Source of the DNA: an uncultured Eggerthellaceae bacterium
GTDB lineage: Bacteria > Actinomycetota > Coriobacteriia > Coriobacteriales > Eggerthellaceae
Assembly: GCA_934631995.1 (NCBI GenBank)
Contig: CAKTYF010000004.1
Location: 1-48,037, forward strand
Length of the DNA: 48,037 nt
Direction of reading: 5' to 3'
A model generated the notes under the pieces. The model searched no databases, had not been told where the DNA came from, and worked only from the letters and a program-made list of their open reading frames with translations. Below, one piece after another: positions 7,414 to 16,185 of the stretch; the first letter of the stretch is position 1, and the number at the start of each line of letters is the position of its first letter. The translations under genes were made by a program, and so were the position numbers.

Positions 7414-10400
7414 ATGCAGAAAATGCAGAAAGAGAAGAAACGCATGCGCGGCGCGCTGAACGTGTTCCTGTCGCTCGTGCTTGCGGCGGGCCTGCTGCCG
7501 GTGCTGCCGGGTGCGGCCGCAGCCGACGAGCCCGCAGCAGACCTGGGTAGCGTCCACGTAATCGTGGAGAACACCACCTGCCCCGCGCCCGACGCGGCGT
7601 GGACGGGCACGCTCGTGGATGCCACCGTGCCGCTATCCGCGGACTCCACCATGATGAGCTGCGTCAAGGCCGCCATCGAGGGCGCGGGCAAGACGCAGGT
7701 GGGCGCCGACAACGGCTACATCAGCGAGATCGAGGGCCTGGCCGAGCACGACGGCGACGACCACGACCCGGATGGCAAGGGCTACTCCGGCTGGATGGGC
7801 ACCTTGAACGACTGGTTCACCAACAAGGGCTTCTCCTCCTACTCGGTGGCAAACGGAAAGCTTGCCGCCGGCGACGAGATCCGCGTGATGTACACCTGCA
7901 CCATGTACGATTTGGGCAACCCCAACAACACGGACCGGGCGCTTGCGGGCATCGCGTTTTCCGCCGGCACGCTGGATAAGAGCTTCGCCAGGGACGCCTA
8001 CAGCTACACCCTGACCGTGCCCGAGGGCACCGCATCGGTGAAGGTGGCGCCCACCGCCGCAAACAAGAAATACCAGGTGCGCACGTTCGCGGGCGATACC
8101 CCGTACAAGCGCACGGCGGATGTTCCGGTGACCGACGGCGCGACCATCACCGTGAAGAGCGGCTATGCGGACATGGACGCCGAGAACGACGCCGCCGACG
8201 CTGTGGCTTACACGTTCACCGTGAAGGTGGGAACCCCTGCCGCCCCCGAGCTGGTGGATTCCGGCGCCAGCGGCAATACCGAATGGAAGTTCTACAGCGA
8301 CGGCTTGCTGGAGATCTCCGTCGTTGAGGGCACGGACGGCGCCATGCCGAACTACACCACGAAGGCCCCCGCGCCGTGGGATGCCCACAAAACCGACATC
8401 ACCTCTGTGGTGGTGAACCAGGGCGTAACGACTATCGGTAACCTTGCGTTCGACGGCTACGCCAACCTGAAAAGCGCAACGCTTCCCGAGGGTATAACGA
8501 AAGTGGGGCAGATGGCGTTCAGGGAGACCTCTTCGCTTGAGTCCATCGTGGTTCCCGCATCGGTTGCAAGCTATGGTTCAGGCCCGTTCATGAAATCGGG
8601 CATCAAAAGCGTCACAGTTGGCGGCAGCGCCGGCAAGCTTACCATGATGACGATGTTCCGCGACTGCAAGAGCCTGGAGACCGCAGTCATCCGCAAGGGC
8701 GTGACTGACCTTCCCATGAATCTCTTCTGGGGCTGCACCAGCCTTCGCGAGGTGTCGCTTCCCAGCACGCTGAAAACCATCCACCGCCTGGCATTCCGGG
8801 ATTGCGACAGCCTGGCAACGATAAACTGCGCCGAGGGCGGCATCTTCTCGTTCGATAACGGCATGCTGCTCAAGAACGGAAACGAGATAAGCTATGTCTG
8901 CAAGCCTGGCGTGTCGGGGCAGCTCGATATCCCCGAAGGCATCGAGGAGATAGCGGATAACGCTTTCAAGGGCATCACCGCCATTACGGGCTTGAAGCTT
9001 CCCTCTACGCTGAAATCCATCGGCTCTGGCGCGTTCTGGGGCTGCACCGGCATCACGGGCGTGGAGTTCCCCGCGTCCCTCCAATCGATCGGCGCCGGCG
9101 CGTTCTCTCAGTGCGCGGGCATCGAGAGCCTGCGCATCCCCGGCACGGTGAAGGTTATCGACGGAAATGCCTTCGGCAGCTGCACGGGCCTCAAGACGCT
9201 CGTCATGGACGACCTGGCCGATGCGGAGGGGGCATCGTACGGCAACGGCATCTTCCAGGATTGCACGTCCCTGAACTCGGTGCGCCTGCCGCAGAACATG
9301 CCCGCGTACAACGACATGTTCCTGAATTGCTCGTCGCTTCCGGAGCTTGTTCTGCCCGAGGGTCTGGGCGCATTGGACTCAACCCCCGCCGCGGACGGGG
9401 GAACCACCACCCAGTTCTTCGGCATGACGAGCCTGGACAAGCTGGTGCTCCCCTCGTCCGTGAAGGATTATCCCTACCATATGTTCATGGGCGACCTTGA
9501 GCAGGTATCCTACGTTCGCCTTCCTGGCGCGAAGACGATCAATGAGCTCTTCGGGAACAGCAACATTCGCGTTTTGGTGCTGCCTGCGACGCTTGAGCGG
9601 TACAACGTTTCTCAGAAGGCCGAGATCATCTTGTTCGGCGGCACCAAGGAGCAATGGGATGCCGCAGCGACCGATTACGCGAAGGCGGCCCTCGAGAAGA
9701 ACGGCACGAAGGTGTTCTTCAACGCCGACGGCACGGGCGTGGGCGCTCCCGCGACCATCGTGAAGCAGCCCGAGGGCAAGAGCGTCTTCCGGGGCATCGG
9801 CGACCCGACGCTGTCTGTGGAGGCGCACGTCGATGAGGGCGCCATCGTGCAGTACCAGTGGCACAAGGTGCGCGACGGCGTTGACACGCGCATGACGGTC
9901 GAGACATCCCCCCAGGCCTCTGCCGACATGTCGCTTCTTGGCGAGACGGGATACTACTGCGTGGTGCGCACCATCAAAGACGGCGTTGTGTCCGAGGTGT
10001 GCTCCGACACGGCTATCGTGGAAGTGAAGGAATACACCCCTGCCGACGCGTTCGGAGGCGACGGATCCCAGGAGCATCCTTGGCTTATTTCCAGTCAAAG
10101 TGACATATCCGCGCTGGGCGGATTCGTAAATTCGGGCATTTCGTTCGAAGGGCAGTTTATTAGTCTAGAAACTGATGTGGAGCTGCCTACTGATTGGAAG
10201 CCCATGGGCGTTACGCCTGACGGCACCATCAATATCCAAAATGGAAAGAACCTCTGGCCGTTCTCGGGCACGTTCCTGGGCAACGGCCATACTGTCACGG
10301 TGCCTGCGGGCGGTAAGCCGCTCATCGGCTACGTGAAGGGTGCGACTGTGCGCGACCTTTCCATCTACGGCGAGCGCATCGTGGGCAACGGATTGGTGAA

Positions 10401-11946
10401 CAACCTGGAGGGCGTTGGGCTTTCCGGTTCTTCCATCGTCGTTGACAACGTGACCATCAAAGCCGGCACGAACATCACGAAGTCGGGTCTTTTGGGCGCG
10501 AACGTTACCACGAACGGCTTCGCCGGCTGCTCGGCAGGCTTCGTGGCGTCTATCCGCAACTGCACCATCGAGGAAGGCGTGACCGTTGGCTGCGACGGCG
10601 ACCAGTCCATGGTGGGCTCCATCGCGGGCCGCATGCAGGGCACCGTCGAGAACTGCACAAGCCATGCCACCGTGAAGGGCACAAACTACGTGGGCGGCAT
10701 CATCGGCACCCGCGACAACGCCATGGGCCAGGTCGAGGTGCGCGACTGCGCGTTCGACAGTACGGTGCAGGCATCCGGCAAGTACGCCGGCGGCATCGTG
10801 GGCGGCGGCTACCCGGGCGGCGCGGCGCCCAACGGCCTTAAGCCCATCATCGTGGGCAACACCTGCACCGGCACGGTAGCGGGCAGCGACTGCGTGGGCG
10901 GCATCACCGGCGGCGACCCGAGGGTCGTCCAGGGATGGGGCACCGCTTGCTGGACCATCTGCGACAACTTCTTTGGCGGCCACGTGAGCGTCACCAACGC
11001 GGACGGCTACGTAGGCGGCATCATCGGCCGCTACGCCAGCTTGAACAAATCCGACGACATCCACGACAACACGTTCGCCTATAACTGCGGCGCCAGCCGC
11101 GGCATCGGCTTCGTGAAGTACGTCGATACCAGCTGCGAAACGCACGAAACCGAAAGCGGCGCCACGTACATGGACACCTCCAAGGAGCTGCCCGGTATCG
11201 GCGGCATCACGCGAAAGGACTGCAACCGCACCGACGACCCGCTGGGCGCCGACGCCGATAAGCTGTGCAAGATGATCGCCCCGGCGTTCGAGGTGTCCAC
11301 GGCCGTCGCGGCCGACGGTTCTGGTGTTGTTCCCGCTGCTGTGAAGACGGGCGACACCGTGACGGTGAATGTCTCCGTTGCCGCGAACTACGGCGTTGCG
11401 GCCCTGTCCGGCGCGCTGGACTTCGATCCGGCCGTGTTCGAGCTCGTGAGCGTGGCGCGCGGCGCGGGCCTGTCCGAGGGCGCGTCGTTCCTGCCGGCCG
11501 AGGGTGCTGCGGAAGCGATGTTCAGCTTCTACGGCAACGAGGCCGACGCCACTGCCCAGGGCGGCATCGTGGTCGCCACCGCCACGCTCAAGGCCTTGAA
11601 GGCCGCGGACGCCGCGACCATCGGCGTGAAGGACGCCACGGCCGCCATCGCGGGCGACTCGCTCGACTATGCCGCGACCGTGGGCGGCGTCGCCGCGATC
11701 GACGTGCTGGCGGATGCCACGCTGGGAGATGCGAACGGCAACGGCCGCGTGAACATCGTTGACGCCCAGGTCGTCTACGACATGGCGATCGGCCGCTACG
11801 GCGAGGGCTACGCCGCTCTGGCGCTTCCCGCCTGCTGGACGCGCGCGACCTTGCTGTGGGCCGCCAACGTCAACGGCGACGACGCCATCGACGCGGTCGA
11901 CGCCTTCGCCATCCAGCGCTTCGTGCACTACGGGGCTTGGGCGTAA
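7414..11946 (+). CDS. Giant secreted protein: DUF4430, cadherin-like, BspA-type LRR, Ig-like, GLUG, cohesin and dockerin
   Basis: A 1510-residue exported protein. Residues 1-37 are a signal peptide (basic start, hydrophobic core, AAAADE cleavage region). Domains in order: DUF4430/transcobalamin-like (about 45-170, with SGWMGTLNDWF and AAGDEIRVMYT); cadherin-like beta-sandwich (175-273); BspA-type LRR_5 repeats with IGxxAFxxCxxLxxxxLP periodicity (288-770); Ig-like (780-873); GLUG/beta-helix region with GYVGGIIG-type turns (875-1286); cohesin-like (1289-1433); dockerin (1437-1510) with two calcium loops, DANGNGRVNIVD and NVNGDDAIDAVD. There is no LPXTG or membrane anchor, so retention may rely on cohesin-dockerin pairing (inference). 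Start ATG 7414 has AGGAAGG at 7404-7410, a short spacing; ATG 7423 is also possible. Codons are strongly GC-ending (GGC, GCC, GAC), unlike its neighbours, which suggests transfer. Confidence 0.9.
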   Translation: MQKMQKEKKRMRGALNVFLSLVLAAGLLPVLPGAAAADEPAADLGSVHVIVENTTCPAPDAAWTGTLVDATVPLSADSTMMSCVKAAIEGAGKTQVGADNGYISEIEGLAEHDGDDHDPDGKGYSGWMGTLNDWFTNKGFSSYSVANGKLAAGDEIRVMYTCTMYDLGNPNNTDRALAGIAFSAGTLDKSFARDAYSYTLTVPEGTASVKVAPTAANKKYQVRTFAGDTPYKRTADVPVTDGATITVKSGYADMDAENDAADAVAYTFTVKVGTPAAPELVDSGASGNTEWKFYSDGLLEISVVEGTDGAMPNYTTKAPAPWDAHKTDITSVVVNQGVTTIGNLAFDGYANLKSATLPEGITKVGQMAFRETSSLESIVVPASVASYGSGPFMKSGIKSVTVGGSAGKLTMMTMFRDCKSLETAVIRKGVTDLPMNLFWGCTSLREVSLPSTLKTIHRLAFRDCDSLATINCAEGGIFSFDNGMLLKNGNEISYVCKPGVSGQLDIPEGIEEIADNAFKGITAITGLKLPSTLKSIGSGAFWGCTGITGVEFPASLQSIGAGAFSQCAGIESLRIPGTVKVIDGNAFGSCTGLKTLVMDDLADAEGASYGNGIFQDCTSLNSVRLPQNMPAYNDMFLNCSSLPELVLPEGLGALDSTPAADGGTTTQFFGMTSLDKLVLPSSVKDYPYHMFMGDLEQVSYVRLPGAKTINELFGNSNIRVLVLPATLERYNVSQKAEIILFGGTKEQWDAAATDYAKAALEKNGTKVFFNADGTGVGAPATIVKQPEGKSVFRGIGDPTLSVEAHVDEGAIVQYQWHKVRDGVDTRMTVETSPQASADMSLLGETGYYCVVRTIKDGVVSEVCSDTAIVEVKEYTPADAFGGDGSQEHPWLISSQSDISALGGFVNSGISFEGQFISLETDVELPTDWKPMGVTPDGTINIQNGKNLWPFSGTFLGNGHTVTVPAGGKPLIGYVKGATVRDLSIYGERIVGNGLVNNLEGVGLSGSSIVVDNVTIKAGTNITKSGLLGANVTTNGFAGCSAGFVASIRNCTIEEGVTVGCDGDQSMVGSIAGRMQGTVENCTSHATVKGTNYVGGIIGTRDNAMGQVEVRDCAFDSTVQASGKYAGGIVGGGYPGGAAPNGLKPIIVGNTCTGTVAGSDCVGGITGGDPRVVQGWGTACWTICDNFFGGHVSVTNADGYVGGIIGRYASLNKSDDIHDNTFAYNCGASRGIGFVKYVDTSCETHETESGATYMDTSKELPGIGGITRKDCNRTDDPLGADADKLCKMIAPAFEVSTAVAADGSGVVPAAVKTGDTVTVNVSVAANYGVAALSGALDFDPAVFELVSVARGAGLSEGASFLPAEGAAEAMFSFYGNEADATAQGGIVVATATLKALKAADAATIGVKDATAAIAGDSLDYAATVGGVAAIDVLADATLGDANGNGRVNIVDAQVVYDMAIGRYGEGYAALALPACWTRATLLWAANVNGDDAIDAVDAFAIQRFVHYGAWA

Positions 11947-11954
11947 GGCTTTCT

Positions 11955-11988
11955 GCCGGGTCGGGTGGCTTTGTCCTTCCGGCCCGGT
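11955..11988 (+). terminator. Hairpin just after the surface-protein gene
   Basis: Stem CCGGGTCGG / CCGGCCCGG with one T-G pair and a 14-base loop, nine bases after the stop codon. There is no clear T run, so termination strength is uncertain. Confidence 0.4.
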
Positions 11989-12080
11989 CTGATTGAGACC
12001 TATCCGCTGTTGCCGGCTGGGGAACGGGGGACGGAAGTTTGTTCCAGCCCGCCCGGCCGGCGACTCCTTCCTTTCTGCAA

Positions 12081-12116
12081 GGCGACCCCGGGCTGACCTG
12101 CTCCCGGGGCCGCCTT
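12081..12116 (+). terminator. Second, stronger hairpin after the surface-protein gene
   Basis: GGCGACCCCGGG (12081-12092) pairs with CCCGGGGCCGCC (12103-12114), with a one-base mismatch, followed by only two T. It lies next to R1 copy 3 and probably closes the island. Confidence 0.5.
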
Positions 12117-12120
12117 CATG

Positions 12121-12153
12121 TCGTTGACAAATTACCCCACCTTTTGTCAACAA
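12121..12153 (+). repeat. 33-bp palindromic repeat R1, copy 3
   Basis: TCGTTGACAAA, TTACCCCACCT, TTTGTCAACAA: same orientation as copy 1, with one substitution in the left arm. It sits exactly where the GC-rich island ends and the ordinary-composition rpsO region begins. Confidence 0.9.
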
Positions 12154-12219
12154 TTGCGAAGAATTGCAGCGTAGGTTTCTTGTGGGCTTGTGGATTTTCC
12201 TGTTTATCAGCGAATTTCC

Positions 12220-12248
12220 TTGCATTTCCCAACTTTATCGAATATTGT
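12220..12248 (+). promoter_or_regulatory. Probable rpsO promoter
   Basis: TTGCAT (12220-12225), 17-base spacer, TATTGT (12243-12248). The leader that follows has two hairpins before the gene: AGGCTGTGC/GCGCAGCCT with an A5 loop (12252-12274) and CGATGC/GCATCG (12336-12352). S15 is known to repress its own translation through leader structure in other bacteria; whether it does so here is inference. Confidence 0.5.
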
Positions 12249-12388
12249 ACAAAGGCTGTGCAAAAAGCGCAGCCTCTTGTTTCTTAGTCGCCTTGGTTCA
12301 CCGCCATACGTACTCAGAGACAAAGAGCAGAGAAACGATGCGCAGAGCATCGCAGCAAAGCGGTTTTATCCGCGGAAAGGTGGCTGAA

Positions 12389-12676
12389 ATGGCTGACAAA
12401 CTCAGCATCAGCAAAGAGCGTACGGCAGAACTCATCAAAGAATTCGGCAAGAACGAGCACGACTCTGGTAGTGCAGAGGTTCAGGTTGCTATTCTTTCCG
12501 AGCGTATTCGCAACCTCACGGAGCATCTGAAGGTGCACAAGAAGGACAATCACACCCGCCGTGGTCTGATGATGCTCATTGGTAAGCGTCGTGGCCTTTT
12601 GAAGCACATCAAGGATCAGGATATCGATGCATATCGTGCTCTTATCAAGAAGTTGGGCATCCGCGACAACATCTAA
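12389..12676 (+). CDS. rpsO: 30S ribosomal protein S15
   Basis: A 95-residue S15, which binds the central domain of 16S rRNA early in 30S assembly. Diagnostic segments are present: SGSAEVQVAILSERI, HKKDNHTRRGLMMLIGKRR and YRALIKKLGIRD. Length is slightly above the usual 89. ATG 12389 is chosen because GGAAAGGTGG ends six bases upstream; the frame is open further upstream without S15 sequence. It is followed by pnp, the classical rpsO-pnp pair, with a tetraloop hairpin between them. Confidence 0.98.
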   Translation: MADKLSISKERTAELIKEFGKNEHDSGSAEVQVAILSERIRNLTEHLKVHKKDNHTRRGLMMLIGKRRGLLKHIKDQDIDAYRALIKKLGIRDNI

Positions 12677-12686
12677 TTCGAGTTCA

Positions 12687-12710
12687 AAGACCCGCCTTCG
12701 GGCGGGTCTT
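12687..12710 (+). terminator. Terminator or attenuator between rpsO and pnp
   Basis: Perfect 10-bp stem AAGACCCGCC-TTCG-GGCGGGTCTT with a TTCG tetraloop. There is no T run beyond the stem, so partial read-through into pnp is likely, as known for the rpsO-pnp gap of Escherichia coli. Confidence 0.7.
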
Positions 12711-12722
12711 GCGCTGCATGGG

Positions 12723-12811
12723 GCCTTTTCATACGGAAGTGAAAAGGCTTGCGGTCGAAAGCGCAAGGGCGCTTTTGCTCGTGACTGAGTAGCTTGAGTT
12801 GCTGCTCAGTC
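12723..12811 (+). promoter_or_regulatory. Structured pnp leader
   Basis: Two consecutive hairpins lie ahead of pnp: GCCTTTTC (12723-12730) with GAAAAGGC (12741-12748), and GACTGAGTAGC with GCTGCTCAGTC (12783-12811, one T-G pair). In enterobacteria the pnp leader is cut by RNase III and controlled by PNPase. Actinobacterial pnp leaders also have a described conserved RNA, but I cannot say whether this is that motif. Confidence 0.45.
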
Positions 12812-12861
12812 GAAGAAGCTTGCGTGCAATAGGGCATGCAGGAAGAGAAAGAAAGAAAAGA

Positions 12862-15069
12862 ATGGAAAAAATTGTTGAAGAGTTCGAGCTTTACGGCAAG
12901 AAGTACAAGTTCGAGACCGGTGAGCTGGCAAAACAGACTACGGGTGCTGTGCTGGTAAGCCAGGGTGACACCACGATTTTGGTGACCTCTGTTGTCTCCC
13001 GCGAAGAGAAGAACTACGACTTCTTCCCGTTGACCGTTGACTACATTGAAAAGATGTACTCTGTTGGCCGCATTCCGGGCGGCTACCTGAAACGCGAAGC
13101 TCGTCCTTCTGAATTTGGCACGTTGACGGCTCGCATGATTGACCGTCCTATTCGCACGGGCTTCCCCGAGGGCTTCAAGCAAGAAGTTCACATTGTTGCC
13201 ACGACGTTTGTGTGCGATCGCGAGAACACCCCCGATGTCATCTGCGTTATGGGCGCATCTGCTGCCCTGATGGTGGGCGGCGCTCCTTTTGAGGGTCCTG
13301 CTGCCTGCGTGCGCATTGGCCGCAACAAGGAAACGGGCGAGTTCATCGTGAACCCGACGTACGCCGAAATGGAGAACTCCGATCTTGAGCTGACCATCGC
13401 TGGCACGAAGGACTTCATCTCTATGGTTGAAGCGGGTGCCGAGGAAATCACCGAAGAGGATATGCTTGCCGCTATGAACTTCGGTCAGGAAGCCATCGCT
13501 GCATTCTGCGAGCATCAGGCTGCGTTCCTTGCCAAGGTGAACCCGACGCCTATCGAGTACAAGATTCACGAAGCCGACCCGTGCATCGCTGAGCGCGTTG
13601 AGGCCTATTACGATGATATGGCTGCTGCTCTGAAAGACGCCGACAAGCTGAATCGCGTTGCGAAAGTCGAAGAGCTGAAAGCACGCATCAAGGAAGAGAA
13701 CTTCTCGGAAGAGGAACGTGCTGCTTGGGGTGCCGATATCGCTGCTGCCTGCAAGAGCCTTGAGAAGCGTGCTATGCGCAAGATGGTTATCGAGACGGGC
13801 GAGCGCGCTGACGGCCGTGCCGTGAACGAGATTCGTCCTTTGCACATTGTGCCTGGTTATCTGCCGCGCGTCCACGGTTCTGGTTTGTTCCAGCGTGGCC
13901 AGACGCAAGTCATGAGCATCTGCACGTTGGGCATGCTCAACGAATGGCAGCGTCTTGACACCATCGAGCCGGTCGAAGGTAAGCGCTACATGCATCATTA
14001 CAACTTCCCGCCGTATTGCACGGGCGAAGTTGGCCGCATGGGTTCCCCCAAGCGTCGCGAGATCGGTCATGGTGCTTTGGCAGAGCGCGCTTTGCGCCCC
14101 ATGGTTCCTTCCGAAGACGAATTCCCGTATTCCATTCGCGTTGTCTCCGAGGTTTTGGAGTCGAACGGTTCTTCCTCCATGGCTTCTACCTGCGGTTCTA
14201 CGCTTGCCCTGATGGACGCTGGTGTTCCCCTGAAGCGCCCTGTATCGGGTATTGCTATGGGCCTTATCAAGGAAGGCGATGACGTTGTAATCTTGTCTGA
14301 CATCCAGGGTCTAGAAGACTTTTTGGGCGACATGGACTTCAAGGTGTGTGGTACTGAAAAAGGCATCACCGCGCTTCAAATGGACAATAAAGCAAAGGGT
14401 CTGTCCACGGAAATCCTTGGCCGCGCACTTGCTCAGGCAAAAGAGGGCCGTGCGTTCATTTTGGCTGCCATGCTGAACGAGATTGCTGCGCCGCGTGAGC
14501 AGCTGCGTGATACCGCTCCGCGTATCGAGACCATCCACATTCCCGTTGACAAAATTCGCGAAGTGATTGGCACGGGCGGCAAAGTTGTTCGCAGCATTCA
14601 AGAAGAAACCGGTGCTACCATCGAGATTCAGGAAGACGGCACCATTCATATTGCTGCTGTTGAAGGACCTGCTGGCGATGCCGCAAAGGCAATGATTCTT
14701 GACATCGTTCGTGAGCCTGAAGTAGGCGAGCGCTACGAGGGCACCGTTGTGGGCATCAAGGACTTCGGCGCATTCATCAAACTTACGTCAAGCAAAGACG
14801 GCCTGCTTCATATTTCCCGCATGGCAAACGGTCGCGTAGGCAAGGTTGAAGATGTTCTGAACTTGGGCGATGTTGTTGAGGTTGAAGTCATTGAGGTGGA
14901 TCCGAAGACGGGAAAGATTTCCCTTGATCGTTTGAACAAGCCCGATGCGCCCGAAAGCACGGTTGATGCACGTCCTGGTCGTGGCGAGCGCTCGGAGCGC
15001 AATGGCCATCGCAGCGACCGCGACCGCGGTGAACGTTCTGGCCGCACCCCGCGTCGTCGTCACGAGTAA
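12862..15069 (+). CDS. pnp: Polyribonucleotide nucleotidyltransferase (PNPase)
   Basis: 3'-to-5' phosphorolytic exoribonuclease of mRNA decay. The 735-residue protein has the usual order: first RNase PH-like core (GGYLKREARPSEFGTLTARM), alpha-helical linker, second RNase PH-like core, KH domain with the GTGG loop (about 563-620) and S1 domain (about 621-695, ERYEGTVVGIKDFGAFI). It ends in a 35-residue Arg/Gly/Ser-rich basic tail (RGERSERNGHRSDRDRG) that probably adds RNA affinity. Start is ATG 12862; the purine-rich AGGAAGAG lies about 14 bases upstream, so initiation is not textbook. Closed by a strong terminator. Confidence 0.98.
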   Translation: MEKIVEEFELYGKKYKFETGELAKQTTGAVLVSQGDTTILVTSVVSREEKNYDFFPLTVDYIEKMYSVGRIPGGYLKREARPSEFGTLTARMIDRPIRTGFPEGFKQEVHIVATTFVCDRENTPDVICVMGASAALMVGGAPFEGPAACVRIGRNKETGEFIVNPTYAEMENSDLELTIAGTKDFISMVEAGAEEITEEDMLAAMNFGQEAIAAFCEHQAAFLAKVNPTPIEYKIHEADPCIAERVEAYYDDMAAALKDADKLNRVAKVEELKARIKEENFSEEERAAWGADIAAACKSLEKRAMRKMVIETGERADGRAVNEIRPLHIVPGYLPRVHGSGLFQRGQTQVMSICTLGMLNEWQRLDTIEPVEGKRYMHHYNFPPYCTGEVGRMGSPKRREIGHGALAERALRPMVPSEDEFPYSIRVVSEVLESNGSSSMASTCGSTLALMDAGVPLKRPVSGIAMGLIKEGDDVVILSDIQGLEDFLGDMDFKVCGTEKGITALQMDNKAKGLSTEILGRALAQAKEGRAFILAAMLNEIAAPREQLRDTAPRIETIHIPVDKIREVIGTGGKVVRSIQEETGATIEIQEDGTIHIAAVEGPAGDAAKAMILDIVREPEVGERYEGTVVGIKDFGAFIKLTSSKDGLLHISRMANGRVGKVEDVLNLGDVVEVEVIEVDPKTGKISLDRLNKPDAPESTVDARPGRGERSERNGHRSDRDRGERSGRTPRRRHE

Positions 15070-15146
15070 AATCCAGTGCTGCACCGCGATTGCGAATATC
15101 GGGTGCACGAGCACTGCAGATTCTGCTCGAACCGTGAGCGAATCAT

Positions 15147-15183
15147 GTGGTTCCCCTGCCTGGTGCGGGGGAACCACTTTTTT
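15147..15183 (+). terminator. Strong Rho-independent terminator after pnp
   Basis: GTGGTTCCCC / GGGGAACCAC, 10 perfect pairs around an 11-base loop, then six T. It separates rpsO-pnp from dapB. Confidence 0.9.
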
Positions 15184-15317
15184 GAAGACTTTATGGATGC
15201 GGGTGCGCTTGCGATGCGTTCGCCGTGTCAGACGGTACTTGTAAGGCATTTTTTGACCCACAATACATGAACAGGATGCATAATGCATAAAAACAATTTT
15301 TCGTTGCGGGGGTTGAT

Positions 15318-16085
15318 ATGATTACAGTAGCTGTTTGTGGATGTTGCGGACGTATGGGTACCGCCGTGGTGAACGCTGTGCGCGGCGCGGAAGACATGGA
15401 GCTTGTTTGCGGTATTGATCCTTCGGGAAAAGCAACTGATTATCCGATTTATCCCAATCTTTCCGAGGCAATTTCTTCTGAAAAATTCGATGTTCTTGTT
15501 GATTTCACTGCTCCGAGCGTTGTTGAGGGCAACCTTCGCACCGCTTTGCCGGCGGGAATCGATTGCGTTGTAGGAACAACGGGTCTCTCAGAGGAAAAAC
15601 TTGCCGAACTTGCAGATCTGGCACCCGAAGAAACCTGTCTTTTCTATGCCCCGAACTTCACCACGGGTGCAGTGCTTATGATGCAGTTTGCAAAAGCTGC
15701 CGCTCCATATTTCCCCGAAGCAGAAATCATCGAATTCCACCACTGCAATAAAAAGGATGCGCCCAGCGGTACTTCTGTGACTACCGCGAAGCTGATTTCG
15801 GAGGGTCGTGGCGGTCGCGTAAGCGCCGCCCCTGGTAAGGAAACAGAACTTGCTGGCATGGAAGGCGCGCGTGGCACCTTGGTGAGCGGCGTTCCGGTTC
15901 ATTCGGTCCGCAGCATGGGTTTTGTGGCTTCGCAGGAAGTCATCTTCGGATCCCTTGGCCAAACGCTTACCATTCGGCACGATTCTTGGGACACCGCTTC
16001 GTATATGCCGGGCGTTCTTTTGGGTATTCGCAGCGTTGGGCAAGAATCTGGTTTGATTGTTGGTTTAGAGAAGTTCATGGTATAG
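15318..16085 (+). CDS. dapB: 4-hydroxy-tetrahydrodipicolinate reductase
   Basis: Reduces hydroxy-tetrahydrodipicolinate with NAD(P)H in the lysine/diaminopimelate pathway. The 255-residue product has the dinucleotide-binding loop GCCGRMG (residues 8-14), VGTTGLSEEKL, the active-site segment EFHHCNKKDAPSGT with the catalytic His and Lys, and the C-terminal region including RHDSWD. The second residue of the loop is Cys where Ala is common. dapA follows after 100 bases, so the first two committed steps sit together, supplying both lysine and cell-wall cross-link precursor. The start is preceded by a G run at 15308-15312. Confidence 0.97.
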   Translation: MITVAVCGCCGRMGTAVVNAVRGAEDMELVCGIDPSGKATDYPIYPNLSEAISSEKFDVLVDFTAPSVVEGNLRTALPAGIDCVVGTTGLSEEKLAELADLAPEETCLFYAPNFTTGAVLMMQFAKAAAPYFPEAEIIEFHHCNKKDAPSGTSVTTAKLISEGRGGRVSAAPGKETELAGMEGARGTLVSGVPVHSVRSMGFVASQEVIFGSLGQTLTIRHDSWDTASYMPGVLLGIRSVGQESGLIVGLEKFMV

Positions 16086-16185
16086 CCAGCCAGGCTCTGC
16101 CATAATGAACGAAACGCATTTGAAGTAGAAGAAAAGACAAACGAAGCAAACGCATACGCGTACTGCGTGTTGATAGGAGCAAACT

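Noticed and set aside
10165..12225. A 686-codon open frame on the minus strand across the surface-protein gene
   Set aside because: It is the antisense shadow of a GC-rich gene; its composition is His/Val/Ala/Arg repetitive with no family motif, while the plus strand has clear domains.
12673..14070. A 465-codon minus-strand frame inside pnp
   Set aside because: Shadow of pnp; no start signals or family match.
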